64,000 nucleotides of DNA from an uncultured Clostridia bacterium (GCA_934778205.1 CAKVOD010000004.1:82491-146490), one strand, 5' to 3'; shown: positions 53,501 through 62,893, counted from the stretch's first letter. Numbers and translations: made by a program. The notes: generated from the sequence alone by a model not told the origin.

Positions 53501-54313
53501 ATGGAAAACGAAATTAAAAACAACACTCCTAGCGAAGTTTACAAAAAGAAAGAAAACTTTTTCTCTTTTGACTTTATAAAAGATATGAAATGGTATGAGT
53601 GGCTCATCATTCTTGCTATGACGATTGCGGAATTATTTGTTGCGATTTTCGACGAAACAAACGTCGGTTCAGCAATTTTCAACTACAGCATCACGCTTGC
53701 GGGCTTTTTGTATCTCGTTTGCGCCGCGCGTTGCAGTTTCTGGATATTCATACTCGGTTTTTATCAGCCGATTGCGTACGGCTTTGTTTGCTTGAACGCA
53801 CAAGTTTATGGCGAAATGATAATCAACTTTGCATACTTTGCACCGATGCAAATTGTGGGGGCAATTTTGTGGTTCAAAAATGCAAAGAAAAACAAATTCA
53901 CCAGTGACACGCCACGTGTTGAAAAGGTTGAAATTAAAACATTAAAACCAAAACAATATCTGTGGCTTGTGCCTGTTGTCATTGCGACCTACATCATTTT
54001 GTACTTTATTTTGACAAAACTCAACGGACAACGCTTGCCATACCTAGACGCGCTCATTTCGGTCGGCTACACACTCGGCACACTGCTTTTGACACTGCGA
54101 TATGTTGAAAACTGGTACGTGTACCTCGTCGTCAACGCCCTTTCTTGCGTGCTGTGGGTCATACTTGCCGTGCAAGGAAACGGCGACGCGTGGTATATCT
54201 TCATACTCGACATTGCATACTTACTTTACACAATTATCGGGCTTGTTCAGTGGCGAAAATACGCCAAACTTGACAAGCAAACCGAAAGTGATAGCAATAA
54301 TTATATAAAATAG
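53501..54313 (+). CDS. pnuC: Nicotinamide riboside transporter PnuC
   Basis: This membrane protein of about seven to eight helices imports nicotinamide riboside by facilitated diffusion, feeding NAD+ synthesis. The N-terminal MKWYEWLIILAMTIAELFVA, the AARCSFWIFILGFYQPIAYG block and the C-terminal VLAVQGNGDAW-type W-rich motif with YLLYTIIGLVQW fit the family; 270 residues is typical of Gram-positive members. The gene has its own promoter and terminator, so it is monocistronic. The ATG follows AAGGAAT. Confidence 0.9.
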   Translation: MENEIKNNTPSEVYKKKENFFSFDFIKDMKWYEWLIILAMTIAELFVAIFDETNVGSAIFNYSITLAGFLYLVCAARCSFWIFILGFYQPIAYGFVCLNAQVYGEMIINFAYFAPMQIVGAILWFKNAKKNKFTSDTPRVEKVEIKTLKPKQYLWLVPVVIATYIILYFILTKLNGQRLPYLDALISVGYTLGTLLLTLRYVENWYVYLVVNALSCVLWVILAVQGNGDAWYIFILDIAYLLYTIIGLVQWRKYAKLDKQTESDSNNYIK

Positions 54314-54323
54314 GAATAATAAA

Positions 54324-54365
54324 ACAAAAAGAACACATAGAAAAATTTTTATGCGTTCTTTTTGT
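54324..54365. terminator. Bidirectional terminator between pnuC and ypeB
   Basis: ACAAAAAGAAC pairs with GTTCTTTTTGT, with an inner CATA/ATG and A5/T5 pairing, between two converging genes. Confidence 0.85.
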
Positions 54366-54371
54366 ATAATC

Positions 54372-55715
54372 TTACATCAACAAGTTGCCGTCATCGGTTT
54401 CGACGACACGCATAATGCGAATGAGTTCGCCAGTTTGGGCGTCGACATAGGCATAGAACTGCATACCATTTTTTGTCGCTTGCATTTCATAGGCGAGTGT
54501 TTCGCCAACATACTCGTTTGGTATGATGCAGAGCGTTGTTTTTTGGACATCAAGTTCGGGTGTCACTTGCTTTTGTGCTTGCTCACTTGTGATTTTCGCT
54601 TTTTGCGTTGGTCGTTCGGTGTGGTTATATGCGTACGTCATTCCCTCTAATCCAACAACTAGTCCTTTGTCCATTGCGACTTTGATTTTAATCAAATCTG
54701 GGTAGACAACAGTCTTATCGTCGATTGTATAGGCGAGATTAACATACATATAGCCTTCGGCGTCTGCATACCACACGCTTTTCATATTTGTCAACCCGAG
54801 GTCCGCAACAAACTTTTCGGCAATTTGCACACATTCTTCTTGCGATTTATGGAAATGCTCGATATTATGCGTGCGATTATAACTCAAGATGAATCCGCCA
54901 TTTTTCGTCACTTGTACATATCCTGTTGAATCGTCGGCAAATGTAAGAGCGAAATTATAGGTCACAAATTTGCCTTCGGTCATTCCCTCATAGGATATTG
55001 TTTTGTAGTCAAATATCTCCTTTTTGACTACCTCCTGCGCTTGAACCTTTGTATATTCATTTTTACTTAAGCCTTTTATTTCTTTGTTTAGCACTGAATC
55101 TGAAAATGGTCCATCATAAATGAGTTGTGGATATTCCACACTCGGTTCTTCAAGCGAAGAAAATTGTTTTGATATTCCTGATTGATTCATTTGTGATTTA
55201 AATTTGGTGTTTTCCACAATGTTATAGTCGTTTGTGAGTAACGTTGCAAAACGATTAACTTCTTGCTTGACATTTTGCGCGGACTCATAAAGCGCTTCAA
55301 TGCTATATTTTTGGTCATCTGTTAGTGGTTGCCCTTTCGCTAATTGGACGGCAAGACTTGTACAATAGCCGTTTGTGGAATTGATAAAACCGATTGTTTT
55401 GCTGATTGCTTGTTCATCAATTGGTAAACTAGCAAGATTATCTTGCGCTTGGTTGCTTTGCTGAACTAATTTATCGACTAAGTCCGCTTGATAAGTTTGA
55501 GAGTTGGCGGAATTGAGTTTTGAGAGGTTTACCTCTAGGTTGTTCACATTGTCGACGAGTTCGTAAAACGACTTTTCGTACACAAACTCAAGTTGATTTT
55601 TGTAGTTTTTTTCGTTGCTCGCGGTCATAAAATATGCGACTGCGAAAGCGGTTGCTGTGAGCAATAACACGGCGCTGACAACCCACAACACTATATTTAT
55701 TTTACTTTGTTTCAT
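54372..55715 (-). CDS. ypeB: Germination protein YpeB
   Basis: YpeB is needed for localisation and stability of the cortex-lytic enzyme SleB in spores. The 447-residue protein has one N-terminal membrane helix, a long helical N-domain (about 30-190) and tandem PepSY-like domains in the C-terminal half (KNEYTKVQAQEVVKKEIF near 220; SQEECVQIAEKFV near 290; SEQAQKQVTPELDVQ near 385). Length and order match the family. It follows sleB by 12 bp, the conserved sleB-ypeB bicistron. The second of two adjacent ATGs is used because of spacing from TAGGAG. Confidence 0.93.
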   Translation of the reverse strand: MKQSKINIVLWVVSAVLLLTATAFAVAYFMTASNEKNYKNQLEFVYEKSFYELVDNVNNLEVNLSKLNSANSQTYQADLVDKLVQQSNQAQDNLASLPIDEQAISKTIGFINSTNGYCTSLAVQLAKGQPLTDDQKYSIEALYESAQNVKQEVNRFATLLTNDYNIVENTKFKSQMNQSGISKQFSSLEEPSVEYPQLIYDGPFSDSVLNKEIKGLSKNEYTKVQAQEVVKKEIFDYKTISYEGMTEGKFVTYNFALTFADDSTGYVQVTKNGGFILSYNRTHNIEHFHKSQEECVQIAEKFVADLGLTNMKSVWYADAEGYMYVNLAYTIDDKTVVYPDLIKIKVAMDKGLVVGLEGMTYAYNHTERPTQKAKITSEQAQKQVTPELDVQKTTLCIIPNEYVGETLAYEMQATKNGMQFYAYVDAQTGELIRIMRVVETDDGNLLM

Positions 55716-55727
55716 CATTCTCCTACC

Positions 55728-56420
55728 TTATAAACAGAATATATGCTTGCCTATTGTTGTCACTTGCTTGCGTGACCATATCCACGAACTTGTGGCGGTG
55801 GCGGGGTTGAAATAATAAATACAACCATATGTTGGGTCCCAACCATTGAGCGCATCTTGCGCGGCACGAAGCGAGGTGTCGTTTGGCGCGAGATTGATTT
55901 GCCCGTCGTCAACCGCTGTAAATGCGCCACGCTGGTAGATGACGCCTGCGATTGTGTTCGGGAATTTGGCGTTCTTCACACGATTGAGTATGACAGCGCC
56001 CACTGCAACTTGACCAGTGTAGGGTTCGCCACGCGCTTCGGCGTGAATCGCTTTGGCGAGGAGATATTTATCACTGCTCGTTTGCGACGACGCGCTTGTG
56101 AAGCTTATACCCATTGCGCTGGCGGTCTTTTTGCCAACTATTCCGTCCGCTGTTAGTCCGTTTTTTCTTTGGAACGCTTTTACTGCAGACTTCGTTTTTG
56201 CTCCGTATATGCCGTCTACTGTGCCAACATAGTATCCCCAATTCTTAAGCTTTTGTTGTACTGATTTTATTTGTGATTTTGTAAGGCACTCCGCTAAATG
56301 CGTTTCCACTGCTGTGGAAGTTTTAGGAACTGCAAGGGTTATGTCGGAAAACGACAATAGCGAAAATACGCACATACAACACATCATCGTCGTCAGCAAA
56401 ACTTTTAAACTTCTTCTCAT
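55728..56420 (-). CDS. sleB: Spore cortex-lytic enzyme SleB
   Basis: SleB is a lytic transglycosylase of the hydrolase_2 family that degrades muramic-delta-lactam cortex during germination. The 230-residue protein has a signal peptide (residues 1-30), a peptidoglycan-binding domain (IKSVQQKLKNWGYYVGTVDG then AVKAFQRKNGL), and the catalytic domain with AIHAEARGEPYTGQVAVGAV, in which the glutamate is catalytic, then a C-terminal GCIYYFNPATATS block. The start at 56420 follows CAAGGAGA. It precedes ypeB in the same operon. Confidence 0.95.
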   Translation of the reverse strand: MRRSLKVLLTTMMCCMCVFSLLSFSDITLAVPKTSTAVETHLAECLTKSQIKSVQQKLKNWGYYVGTVDGIYGAKTKSAVKAFQRKNGLTADGIVGKKTASAMGISFTSASSQTSSDKYLLAKAIHAEARGEPYTGQVAVGAVILNRVKNAKFPNTIAGVIYQRGAFTAVDDGQINLAPNDTSLRAAQDALNGWDPTYGCIYYFNPATATSSWIWSRKQVTTIGKHIFCL

Positions 56421-56598
56421 TTTTTGTTCTCCTTGACTTGAATTTTGTTTATTATGTGTCAATTTCCCCTTTTTATGCAATTATTTTTTGCAATTTCTTC
56501 ACTGCGACGGAGAGTTCTTTTCATAAGAACATTCCCCTATAAAAAATGTCTTTTCTAAAGTACTGCGATACAATAATTATTGAAAATATTAATGATTG

Positions 56599-56628
56599 TT
56601 AATTCTCAAAGCAAATTCCATAGTGGTT
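56599..56628 (+). repeat. Partial copy of the 42735 palindromic repeat
   Basis: TTAATTCTCAAAGCAAATTCC and the following ATAGTGG match the left arm and loop of the 42735-42792 element with about two differences. The right arm is missing. The rest of 56421-56706 is AT-rich with no gene. Confidence 0.65.
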
Positions 56629-56706
56629 AAATTAATTTTTTTTGAAATTTTATCAAAAAATAACATTTCTATTGCAAATTAACATATTCTATGCTACAAT
56701 TATGCT

Positions 56707-57624
56707 ATGATAGAAAATAACAATCTTAAAGAAATTAAAAAAACAAAGAAAATATTTGCCACCATATATTGGACTTTAGTTTTACTGGGGTTTACATTTT
56801 TACTGCTAGATAGATTTTTTGCTGAAAATAATAAGAGCGACAACACATTTATGTATTTGACAATAGCGTGCTTGATGCTTGCATTTATTGCGATGTTTGC
56901 TAATAATGTTAAACTTGAATACTCAAAAACACAACTGGTAATGAGCGCATTGTGCTTCCTACCAAACACAATTTTTGCTTTTTTATATTTATTTTTACCG
57001 CTAAACATAACTATGGGTTTGATATTTTCATTTAATTTATTCTTTGGACTAATTGCGCTGATATTATATATGCGTTACAAAACTAATCACCCTGAACCGC
57101 AAAATGATATTTATGACCACAAAATAACTATGATTGTACTGGCGTCAATTGCACTTGCATTAATTATTTCATTGCGCCGAACATATTTTGATAGCAACAT
57201 TTTGTATAAGGCTGGAGGTATAGTAGGCGCTATAGCATTTTTAATCTACGCAATTTTGACGCTAACAGTTTTTCGTAAAATTTATACAAATTGGTTGATA
57301 AAGAAGTCTGCAAGATTCACTGCGTTTGTTGGTGCCGCTATGCTGTCATTTGCTGCCGCCATTCCGCTAGTAGATGTGATTAACACAACAGGTCAAACTC
57401 CCGCATCACAAAATGAATATGTCGTAATTGCTAAAGAAGTCGTGCCTGGCGCTAAAGGCTCTAAATCATATTACTTATATATGGAAATTGACAATAAAAC
57501 TGTCAAAATCAATGTAAACTCACATATATACAAAACCAAATCAACAAACGACAAATTGAAAATAAACATATACAATGGAAATCTCCACTGGAAATACTAC
57601 ACCTGCGCCGACTGGGGCGATTAG
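56707..57624 (+). CDS. Polytopic membrane protein with soluble C-terminus (305 aa)
   Basis: I do not recognise a family. About eight hydrophobic helices occupy residues 18-230, and the last 75 residues form a soluble, beta-rich Lys/Tyr-rich domain (SQNEYVVIAKEVVPGAKGSK onward). No clear ribosome binding site lies before ATG 56707; TATGCT-like -10 sequences directly precede it, so the transcript may be leaderless or nearly so. The gene is monocistronic and converges on the protease pair across a terminator. Confidence 0.65.
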   Translation: MIENNNLKEIKKTKKIFATIYWTLVLLGFTFLLLDRFFAENNKSDNTFMYLTIACLMLAFIAMFANNVKLEYSKTQLVMSALCFLPNTIFAFLYLFLPLNITMGLIFSFNLFFGLIALILYMRYKTNHPEPQNDIYDHKITMIVLASIALALIISLRRTYFDSNILYKAGGIVGAIAFLIYAILTLTVFRKIYTNWLIKKSARFTAFVGAAMLSFAAAIPLVDVINTTGQTPASQNEYVVIAKEVVPGAKGSKSYYLYMEIDNKTVKINVNSHIYKTKSTNDKLKINIYNGNLHWKYYTCADWGD

Positions 57625-57664
57625 TTTACATCATAACTTAAGAAAAGAAGTGCTTTACAAAATA

Positions 57665-57694
57665 AAAAACGACCGAACACACTTGTTCGGTCGT
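57665..57694. terminator. Bidirectional terminator
   Basis: AACGACCGAACA pairs with TGTTCGGTCGTT over a short loop, between converging genes; an A tract lies on the left. Confidence 0.85.
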
Positions 57695-57790
57695 TCACAC
57701 GTTGTGTGTGTACAACCAAAAGTCTTTTTTTGATTATTTTTCTTTGATTTTGCGACTGATTTTAATTATTTCACACTTTTGATTTTGCAA

Positions 57791-58579
57791 TTATTTATTT
57801 TTTAATTTACTAATAAGTTTTGTAAGTTCTGCGTACATATCATTGCTATTTATCACACATCCCAAATTTAAATAGGCTTTTGATTTATCTTCGTTTCTTA
57901 ATAAAGTCTCTGATATAACCCCAATAAAATGTAGACGAGTTCCAATTACAATACTGTTTTTTGTTGGATATGAACACCTATTATATATAAACACAGGGCT
58001 TCCGCTAGAACCAGGAAACACTCCTCCATCAATCAAAAATATAGGGTGACCTTTAAAATTATTCCAAATTGGAGTAGCTGTTATTCCCTGCCTAATAACT
58101 GGTAACTTGTTTATTTCATCGTATAAACCACTCGGATATCCCACAAAACAAACGTCTTCTATTGAAGAAAAATCTTTAACCTGTTCTTGTGTTGGTATCA
58201 TATTTTGATCTATTGTTCTATAAAACAAAGAAATATTGCTACTAGTCAAATTATTAAAAGTTGTCGCGAGAGGAATAGCTATTAAATCAAGATCTCCTAA
58301 TTTATTATTGTTGATAATATTTTTATCAAAAGAAATTCTTATTGTGTTATTTGTTGGAGCCCCGTTCTCTGCTAGGTGAAGTTCAAAGTACCCTAATTCA
58401 GCATCTTGTAGAACATGATAATTGGTTATTAACATAGGAATTGAAGAATTATCTTCTTCAAGTACTGAGAAAATAAACCCAGTCCCTGTTGATAATTCAT
58501 TTCCTTCTCTTTTAACTAATATAGGAACAGTTGTATACAACAATTGCGTACTTAAATCTTTTATATTCATTCTAATCAT
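57791..58579 (-). CDS. Leaderless trypsin-like serine protease (262 aa)
   Basis: The chymotrypsin-fold triad is visible: His in LITNYHVL (about residue 54), Asp in LGDLDLIAI (about 99) and Ser in GVFPGSSGSPVF (about 195). A GTGF turn lies near the start. There is no signal peptide or PDZ domain, so it should work in the cytoplasm, unlike secreted HtrA proteases. Its ATG overlaps the end of the upstream two-TM gene by 8 bp, so the two are coupled. Cytoplasmic proteases paired with membrane proteins occur in abortive-infection systems; that role is an inference here. Confidence 0.8.
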   Translation of the reverse strand: MIRMNIKDLSTQLLYTTVPILVKREGNELSTGTGFIFSVLEEDNSSIPMLITNYHVLQDAELGYFELHLAENGAPTNNTIRISFDKNIINNNKLGDLDLIAIPLATTFNNLTSSNISLFYRTIDQNMIPTQEQVKDFSSIEDVCFVGYPSGLYDEINKLPVIRQGITATPIWNNFKGHPIFLIDGGVFPGSSGSPVFIYNRCSYPTKNSIVIGTRLHFIGVISETLLRNEDKSKAYLNLGCVINSNDMYAELTKLISKLKNK

Positions 58580-59045
58580 CCTCTCCTTTTTCTATAATTT
58601 TTTGTGATGGTTCAATTATATATTCTTGAACTTTTTCTGCTAATGCTTTTTCATCATTTTTATGTATTAATCTAATCATGAAATATGCTACTAACAAAGA
58701 GCTACCAAGGACTGGGCATATACAATAAGACATAATTGATATAAATGTACAATTAAAATTTATTCCAGAGATTATCGCACTCAAAAAAGCACCCAAAAAT
58801 AATGACGCAAAGCTTAATAACAATTCTGAACAATTATATTTTCGTTTCTTAATCATATTACAATGTTTATCTAATTTTTCAACGTCAGAATAATTTATTG
58901 CTATCATTTTTTCTTGTGCGGGGAAACAAACATTGATTTTCTGATTATATATTATCTTCTCATTACTTTCTTCACCAATTTTATTAACAGTTTGCAAACA
59001 TTCGATATTTGCTTGCATTTGTTCATATAACTTGTCTTTCGCCAT
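58572..59045 (-). CDS. Two-TM protein coupled to the protease (157 aa)
   Basis: I do not recognise this family. About 80 soluble residues come first, with conserved-looking cysteines and an NKIGEESNEKI stretch. Two membrane helices follow (LLLSFASLFLGAFLSAIISG, then ISIMSYCICPVLGSSLLVAY), and a charged helical tail ends in IEKGEDD. It is the first gene of a two-gene unit and overlaps the protease by 8 bp. It could be the membrane effector or substrate of the protease, or its anchor. Confidence 0.65.
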   Translation of the reverse strand: MAKDKLYEQMQANIECLQTVNKIGEESNEKIIYNQKINVCFPAQEKMIAINYSDVEKLDKHCNMIKKRKYNCSELLLSFASLFLGAFLSAIISGINFNCTFISIMSYCICPVLGSSLLVAYFMIRLIHKNDEKALAEKVQEYIIEPSQKIIEKGEDD

Positions 59046-59101
59046 AAAATAAATTTCCTTTTTTATAATACGAGTTTATTATAACATATAATACGCAATT
59101 T

Positions 59102-60317
59102 TGCATCACATTTTTGATATAATTTTAATTGGAGAAACAAATGCAACATTTTACAAAAGAATTCAAAGAAACAATTATAAACGAATATAAAAATGGGACA
59201 AGTTACAAGGAAATTAAGGAAAAATATAATGTACCAAAAACTTGCCTGTATGATTGGCTAAAATTATACAACATAAAAGTTCACAAAGATGAAAAGATTT
59301 TTACATACAAGCAATATGAAGATTTGCAGAAATTGTTTGAAAAATTATCTAGAGAACTTGAAATCATAAAACTATCTCATTGTTTTTCCGATTCTCCTAG
59401 AAAACAAAAAGAAGAAGCAATTGAAAAACTAATGGATAAATTTCCAGTAAAAGAAATGTGTCGAGTTTTGAATTTGCCCACTGGCACATTTTATAACTAT
59501 CATCTTCGTAGAGTTAAGATCACACAAAATCAAATTCGAGATGAGTATTTAAAAAGTGAAATTCTTAAAATTTTTAATGAATCAGGTCAAAGGTTTGGCG
59601 CTCCAAAAATAACTGCAAAACTATCAACATTAGAAATAAAAACTACAAAGAGTAAAGTTTCAAATTTAATGAAACAAATGAACATAAAAAGTAAACAATG
59701 CAAAAAGCGAACATTTGAAAAAACTCAAAGCAAACTCACATATTGTAGAAATTATCTTAAAAGACAATTTGAACAAACTGCACCAAACAAGTTTTGGGTT
59801 GGAGATATTACTGCGATTTTTATTAAAAATAATAAATTTTATCTGTGTATAATTTTAGACTTGTTTTCAAGAAAAGTTATCGCATATAGATTATCCAGTC
59901 AAAACAATAATAATTTATCTATCAACACTTTTAAAGATGCCTTCGAAATAAGAAATCGCCCAACTGACTTATGTTTTCACAGCGATCAAGGAACAAATTA
60001 TACAAGTCATGAATATAGGGATTTACTCAAATCCTTAAAAGTAAAACAATCATTTTCTAGCAAAGCCAATCCATACGACAATGCCGTAGTAGAATCTTTT
60101 TTCTCAAATTTTAAGAGAGAAGAAATAAATCATCATAGTTACGAGTATTTTGAAGAATTGCAAGAATCAGTTAAGGAATATATGAACTATTACAATGATT
60201 ACAGACCACATTCCAGTCTAAAAAATAAAACACCCAACCAAGTCGAAAACGACTATAAGTTGAGTGTTTTAGCCGAACTTTCCGTCTGAAAAGTTATCAG
60301 ATTTCAAGTCCAGTGCA
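59102..60317. mobile_element. IS3-family insertion sequence (ends approximate)
   Basis: The element carries one IS3-type transposase. Candidate imperfect terminal repeats begin TGCA on the left (59102) and end TGCA on the right (60317), with ATA...TTTT matches further in. No target duplication is evident. Its right end is 2 bp from the 3' end of tRNA-Leu. Confidence 0.65.
59141..60289 (+). CDS. IS3-family (IS150-like) transposase, single ORF
   Basis: OrfA and OrfB functions are fused in one frame without the usual -1 frameshift. An N-terminal HTH (FKETIINEYKNGTSYKEIKE) is followed by a coiled coil, a second helical region with YNYHLRR, and the rve DDE domain. Catalytic Asp lies in WVGDITAIFI, Asp in FHSDQGTNYTS and Glu in NAVVESFFSNFKRE. 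ATG 59141 follows GGAGA, with an extended -10 TGATATAAT at 59115-59123. The triad and length (382) look intact, so it may still be active. Confidence 0.92.
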   Translation: MQHFTKEFKETIINEYKNGTSYKEIKEKYNVPKTCLYDWLKLYNIKVHKDEKIFTYKQYEDLQKLFEKLSRELEIIKLSHCFSDSPRKQKEEAIEKLMDKFPVKEMCRVLNLPTGTFYNYHLRRVKITQNQIRDEYLKSEILKIFNESGQRFGAPKITAKLSTLEIKTTKSKVSNLMKQMNIKSKQCKKRTFEKTQSKLTYCRNYLKRQFEQTAPNKFWVGDITAIFIKNNKFYLCIILDLFSRKVIAYRLSSQNNNNLSINTFKDAFEIRNRPTDLCFHSDQGTNYTSHEYRDLLKSLKVKQSFSSKANPYDNAVVESFFSNFKREEINHHSYEYFEELQESVKEYMNYYNDYRPHSSLKNKTPNQVENDYKLSVLAELSV

Positions 60318-60319
60318 CT

Positions 60320-60404
60320 TGGTGCAGAGGAAGGGATTTGAACCCTCACGAATTTCATTCACTAGCGTCTGAAACTAGCGCGTCTGCCATTCCGCCACCC
60401 CTGC
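60320..60404 (-). tRNA. tRNA-Leu (anticodon CAG)
   Basis: Acceptor GCAGGGG/CCTCTGC with one G-U pair, anticodon stem CTAGT/GCTAG with loop TTCAGAC giving CAG, long variable arm, A73 and encoded CCA. An inverted repeat ATACGATA/TATCGTAT lies just upstream at about 60411-60432. Confidence 0.95.
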
Positions 60405-60601
60405 TTTTTATACGATATTATTATATCGTATTCTCTAAGTTTTATCAACTCTTTTTATATGTAAACTATATATTTTTAATTCTTCAGTTAATTCTTTATC
60501 AATTTTGCTTTTACTGTTATTTTCATAAAATAATGTATACCATTTTATGCCATATTAATATTTTTTTCGTTCTTATTGATTTCTTGACTTACGAAGCCTA
60601 C

Positions 60602-61192
60602 TCATTTATCTAAATTAGAAATGTTGTTGAGGCTTCTTTTTGTTTCAAGCGCTTTTAAATATGCGCAGAGATTCCTGTTTTCTACAAGTCTTTTAGTTGA
60701 TTGTGCAGGATACTTGATTCTCGAGGCAACCAACCTATTAATCATAGTCTTGATATTTGCTTTTTCAACCGTATTTGCAAAATACTTCAATGCCTTAAAA
60801 TCACCACTTTTCAAGATGTTGTCTTGAAAAGTTTCAAACTTTATACCTCGCGCTTCAATGAAGTCGATTTTTTCATATACTTTATTCGACGCTAAAAATT
60901 TTGCTTCGTAGTCAGAAACAATCTCATCAGAAAGCGCCAAATTATTTATAATTGACTTAGCTTGCTTGCCAGTAAGTTCTTCGACAAGCAATTTGTGTAC
61001 ACTCATTGGATAAATCCCATTGTCAATAATCTTTTCGCACACAAGGTTAAAAAAATCATTCTTTGTGAATTTGTATTCAAACTCATTGATAAATTGATTC
61101 TCGTTCCATTCGTTTATAAATTTTTCTACCAAACTGGACAATTGCGAATTGTCTGCAGTTTTTATTTCTTTAAAATAACTATCAAAAATCAT
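60602..61192 (-). CDS. Hypothetical protein (196 aa)
   Basis: I do not recognise this gene. The product is soluble, acidic and all-helical with two clusters of helices (residues 1-90 and 90-196), no signal peptide or membrane segment, and repeated short blocks such as NFxxL and KALKYFANTVEKANIKTM. The ATG follows GGAAGGAAT. It is monocistronic, adjacent to tRNA-Leu and divergent from tatD. Confidence 0.65.
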   Translation of the reverse strand: MIFDSYFKEIKTADNSQLSSLVEKFINEWNENQFINEFEYKFTKNDFFNLVCEKIIDNGIYPMSVHKLLVEELTGKQAKSIINNLALSDEIVSDYEAKFLASNKVYEKIDFIEARGIKFETFQDNILKSGDFKALKYFANTVEKANIKTMINRLVASRIKYPAQSTKRLVENRNLCAYLKALETKRSLNNISNLDK

Positions 61193-61315
61193 ATTCCTTC
61201 CCTCTTATATGCTTATATTATATCAAACTTTTCATAGATTTTCAAGACCAACATCAAAAATAATTTATATTTTATTTTAAATTAACTTTTAAATGCGCTG
61301 AAATACTAATTTATG

Positions 61316-61324
61316 TGATATAAT
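61316..61324 (+). promoter_or_regulatory. Extended -10 promoter of tatD-tcdA
   Basis: TGATATAAT (TGn plus TATAAT) lies 18 bp upstream of the tatD start; no good -35 box is visible, which is usual for extended -10 promoters. Confidence 0.6.
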
Positions 61325-61341
61325 ACAACAAAGGAAAAAAT

Positions 61342-62085
61342 ATGTTCATAGACTCACACGCACATTTGGTTGATAAAAATCTAGCAGATTTCATTCCAAA
61401 TGACGACTTAGATGCGATAATATCGTCCTCTTACAATGCAAGTAATATCGAAAAAACACTAGAAATAGCGTTAAAACACGAAAAATGCTATGCAACGCTG
61501 GGGATTCATCCACAATTTTGCGACGAATATACAAATGAAATTGAAAAAAATATAATCAAACATAAATTGCAAAACAAATTTGTTGGCATTGGCGAAATAG
61601 GATTAGACAAACACTATAACACAGACTTTAGTACACAAAAAATTGTATTTCAAAAACAACTACATCTTGCACAAGAGTTGCAATTGCCTGTTGTTTGCCA
61701 CGTGCGCGATTGCTACGAAACTTTTTTTGACATAATACGGAAACACAACAATCTAAAATTTATGCTACACGCGTTTTGTGGAACGAAAGCAGATTGTTTT
61801 AAGGCAATTGAGTTGGGTGGCTACATTTCTTTTGCTTGCAACATTACATACAAACGACACGAGAATTTGCGAAAAATTGCGACAGCAATACCACTTGAAA
61901 AAATCTTGATTGAAACTGACAGTCCGAGTATGCTTCCAGCGGAATTTATGCGCAAGGGTTTTAACACCCCTAACAATGTTCGTTTTGTTGCCGAAACAAT
62001 TGCACGCGCAAGAAATACAAGCGTTGAAGAAATCGCACAAGTGACAAAACAAAACGCAATTGAATTATTTAAATTAAAACTGTAA
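61342..62085 (+). CDS. tatD: TatD-family metal-dependent hydrolase/DNase
   Basis: This TIM-barrel metallohydrolase has 3'-5' exonuclease or DNase activity in characterised members. Metal ligands are visible: FIDSHAHL at the start (HxH), GEIGLDKHYN near residue 90 (Glu), VVCHVRDCYE near 125 (His), LHAFCGTK near 150 (His) and IETDSPSML near 190 (Asp). Its 247 residues fit. It begins after AAAGGAAA and lies 29 bp upstream of tcdA, so the two likely form an operon. Confidence 0.93.
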   Translation: MFIDSHAHLVDKNLADFIPNDDLDAIISSSYNASNIEKTLEIALKHEKCYATLGIHPQFCDEYTNEIEKNIIKHKLQNKFVGIGEIGLDKHYNTDFSTQKIVFQKQLHLAQELQLPVVCHVRDCYETFFDIIRKHNNLKFMLHAFCGTKADCFKAIELGGYISFACNITYKRHENLRKIATAIPLEKILIETDSPSMLPAEFMRKGFNTPNNVRFVAETIARARNTSVEEIAQVTKQNAIELFKLKL

Positions 62086-62114
62086 ATTTACAACAATAAA
62101 ACTAGGAGAAAAAA

Positions 62115-62789
62115 ATGGAACAACTGCAAAGATTAGAATTATTAATTGGTAAAGAAGGCGTACAAAAGTTACAAAAAGCAAAAATTGCAATATTTGGGCT
62201 TGGAGGCGTCGGAAGTTTCGTAGTAGAAAGTCTTGCTCGCTCAGGAATCGGCGAATTACATATAATTGACAAAGATACAATAGATATCACTAACATTAAC
62301 CGCCAACTCTATGCACTCCATAGCACTATCGGTAAAAACAAAGTAGATGTTGCTAAAAATCGAATTTTAGACATAAATCCTAATGCAAAAGTATTTACGT
62401 ATTGTAAAAACTTTAATAATGAAAACATAAATTTTCCATTTTCAAAAATGGACTATATAGTTGACGCAATAGATGATATTAATGCAAAAATTGAATTAAT
62501 AAAAAAAGCAAAACAAGCAAATGTCCCTGTAATTTGCGCAATGGGCGCAGGAAATAAACTTGACCCTACTAAATTTAAAGTTGCCGACATAGCCGAAACT
62601 CACACCTGCCCGCTCGCAAAAATAATTCGCAAAAAACTAAATGAATTAGGTATTCATAATGTAAAAGTCGTTTTTTCCACCGAAAAATCCGTTGAAAAAA
62701 CAACTAGCACCATTGCAAGTTGTTCCTTTGTTCCGTCAGTTGCTGGCTTAATTATTTCTAGCGAAGTGATTAAAGATTTGATAAAATAA
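62115..62789 (+). CDS. tcdA: tRNA threonylcarbamoyladenosine dehydratase (E1-like)
   Basis: TcdA uses ATP to cyclise t6A37 to ct6A in ANN-decoding tRNAs. The adenylation domain is evident: IFGLGGVGSFVVESLARSGI (nucleotide-binding Gly loop), IDKDTIDITNINRQLYA, VDAIDDINAKIELI, and CPLAKIIRKKL with the catalytic-region cysteine. Its 224 residues place it among short Firmicute members that lack the E. coli C-terminal extension. The ATG follows AGGAGA. It is the second gene after tatD. Confidence 0.92.
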   Translation: MEQLQRLELLIGKEGVQKLQKAKIAIFGLGGVGSFVVESLARSGIGELHIIDKDTIDITNINRQLYALHSTIGKNKVDVAKNRILDINPNAKVFTYCKNFNNENINFPFSKMDYIVDAIDDINAKIELIKKAKQANVPVICAMGAGNKLDPTKFKVADIAETHTCPLAKIIRKKLNELGIHNVKVVFSTEKSVEKTTSTIASCSFVPSVAGLIISSEVIKDLIK

Positions 62790-62893
62790 ACCTTTTTTGA
62801 ATTTTGTACCTAAAACAAATCGTTGTTAAATTTCAATATATTCTCTCTTGTCTTTATTAATACTGTTTTTAACAAACTTACACATTAGATAAG

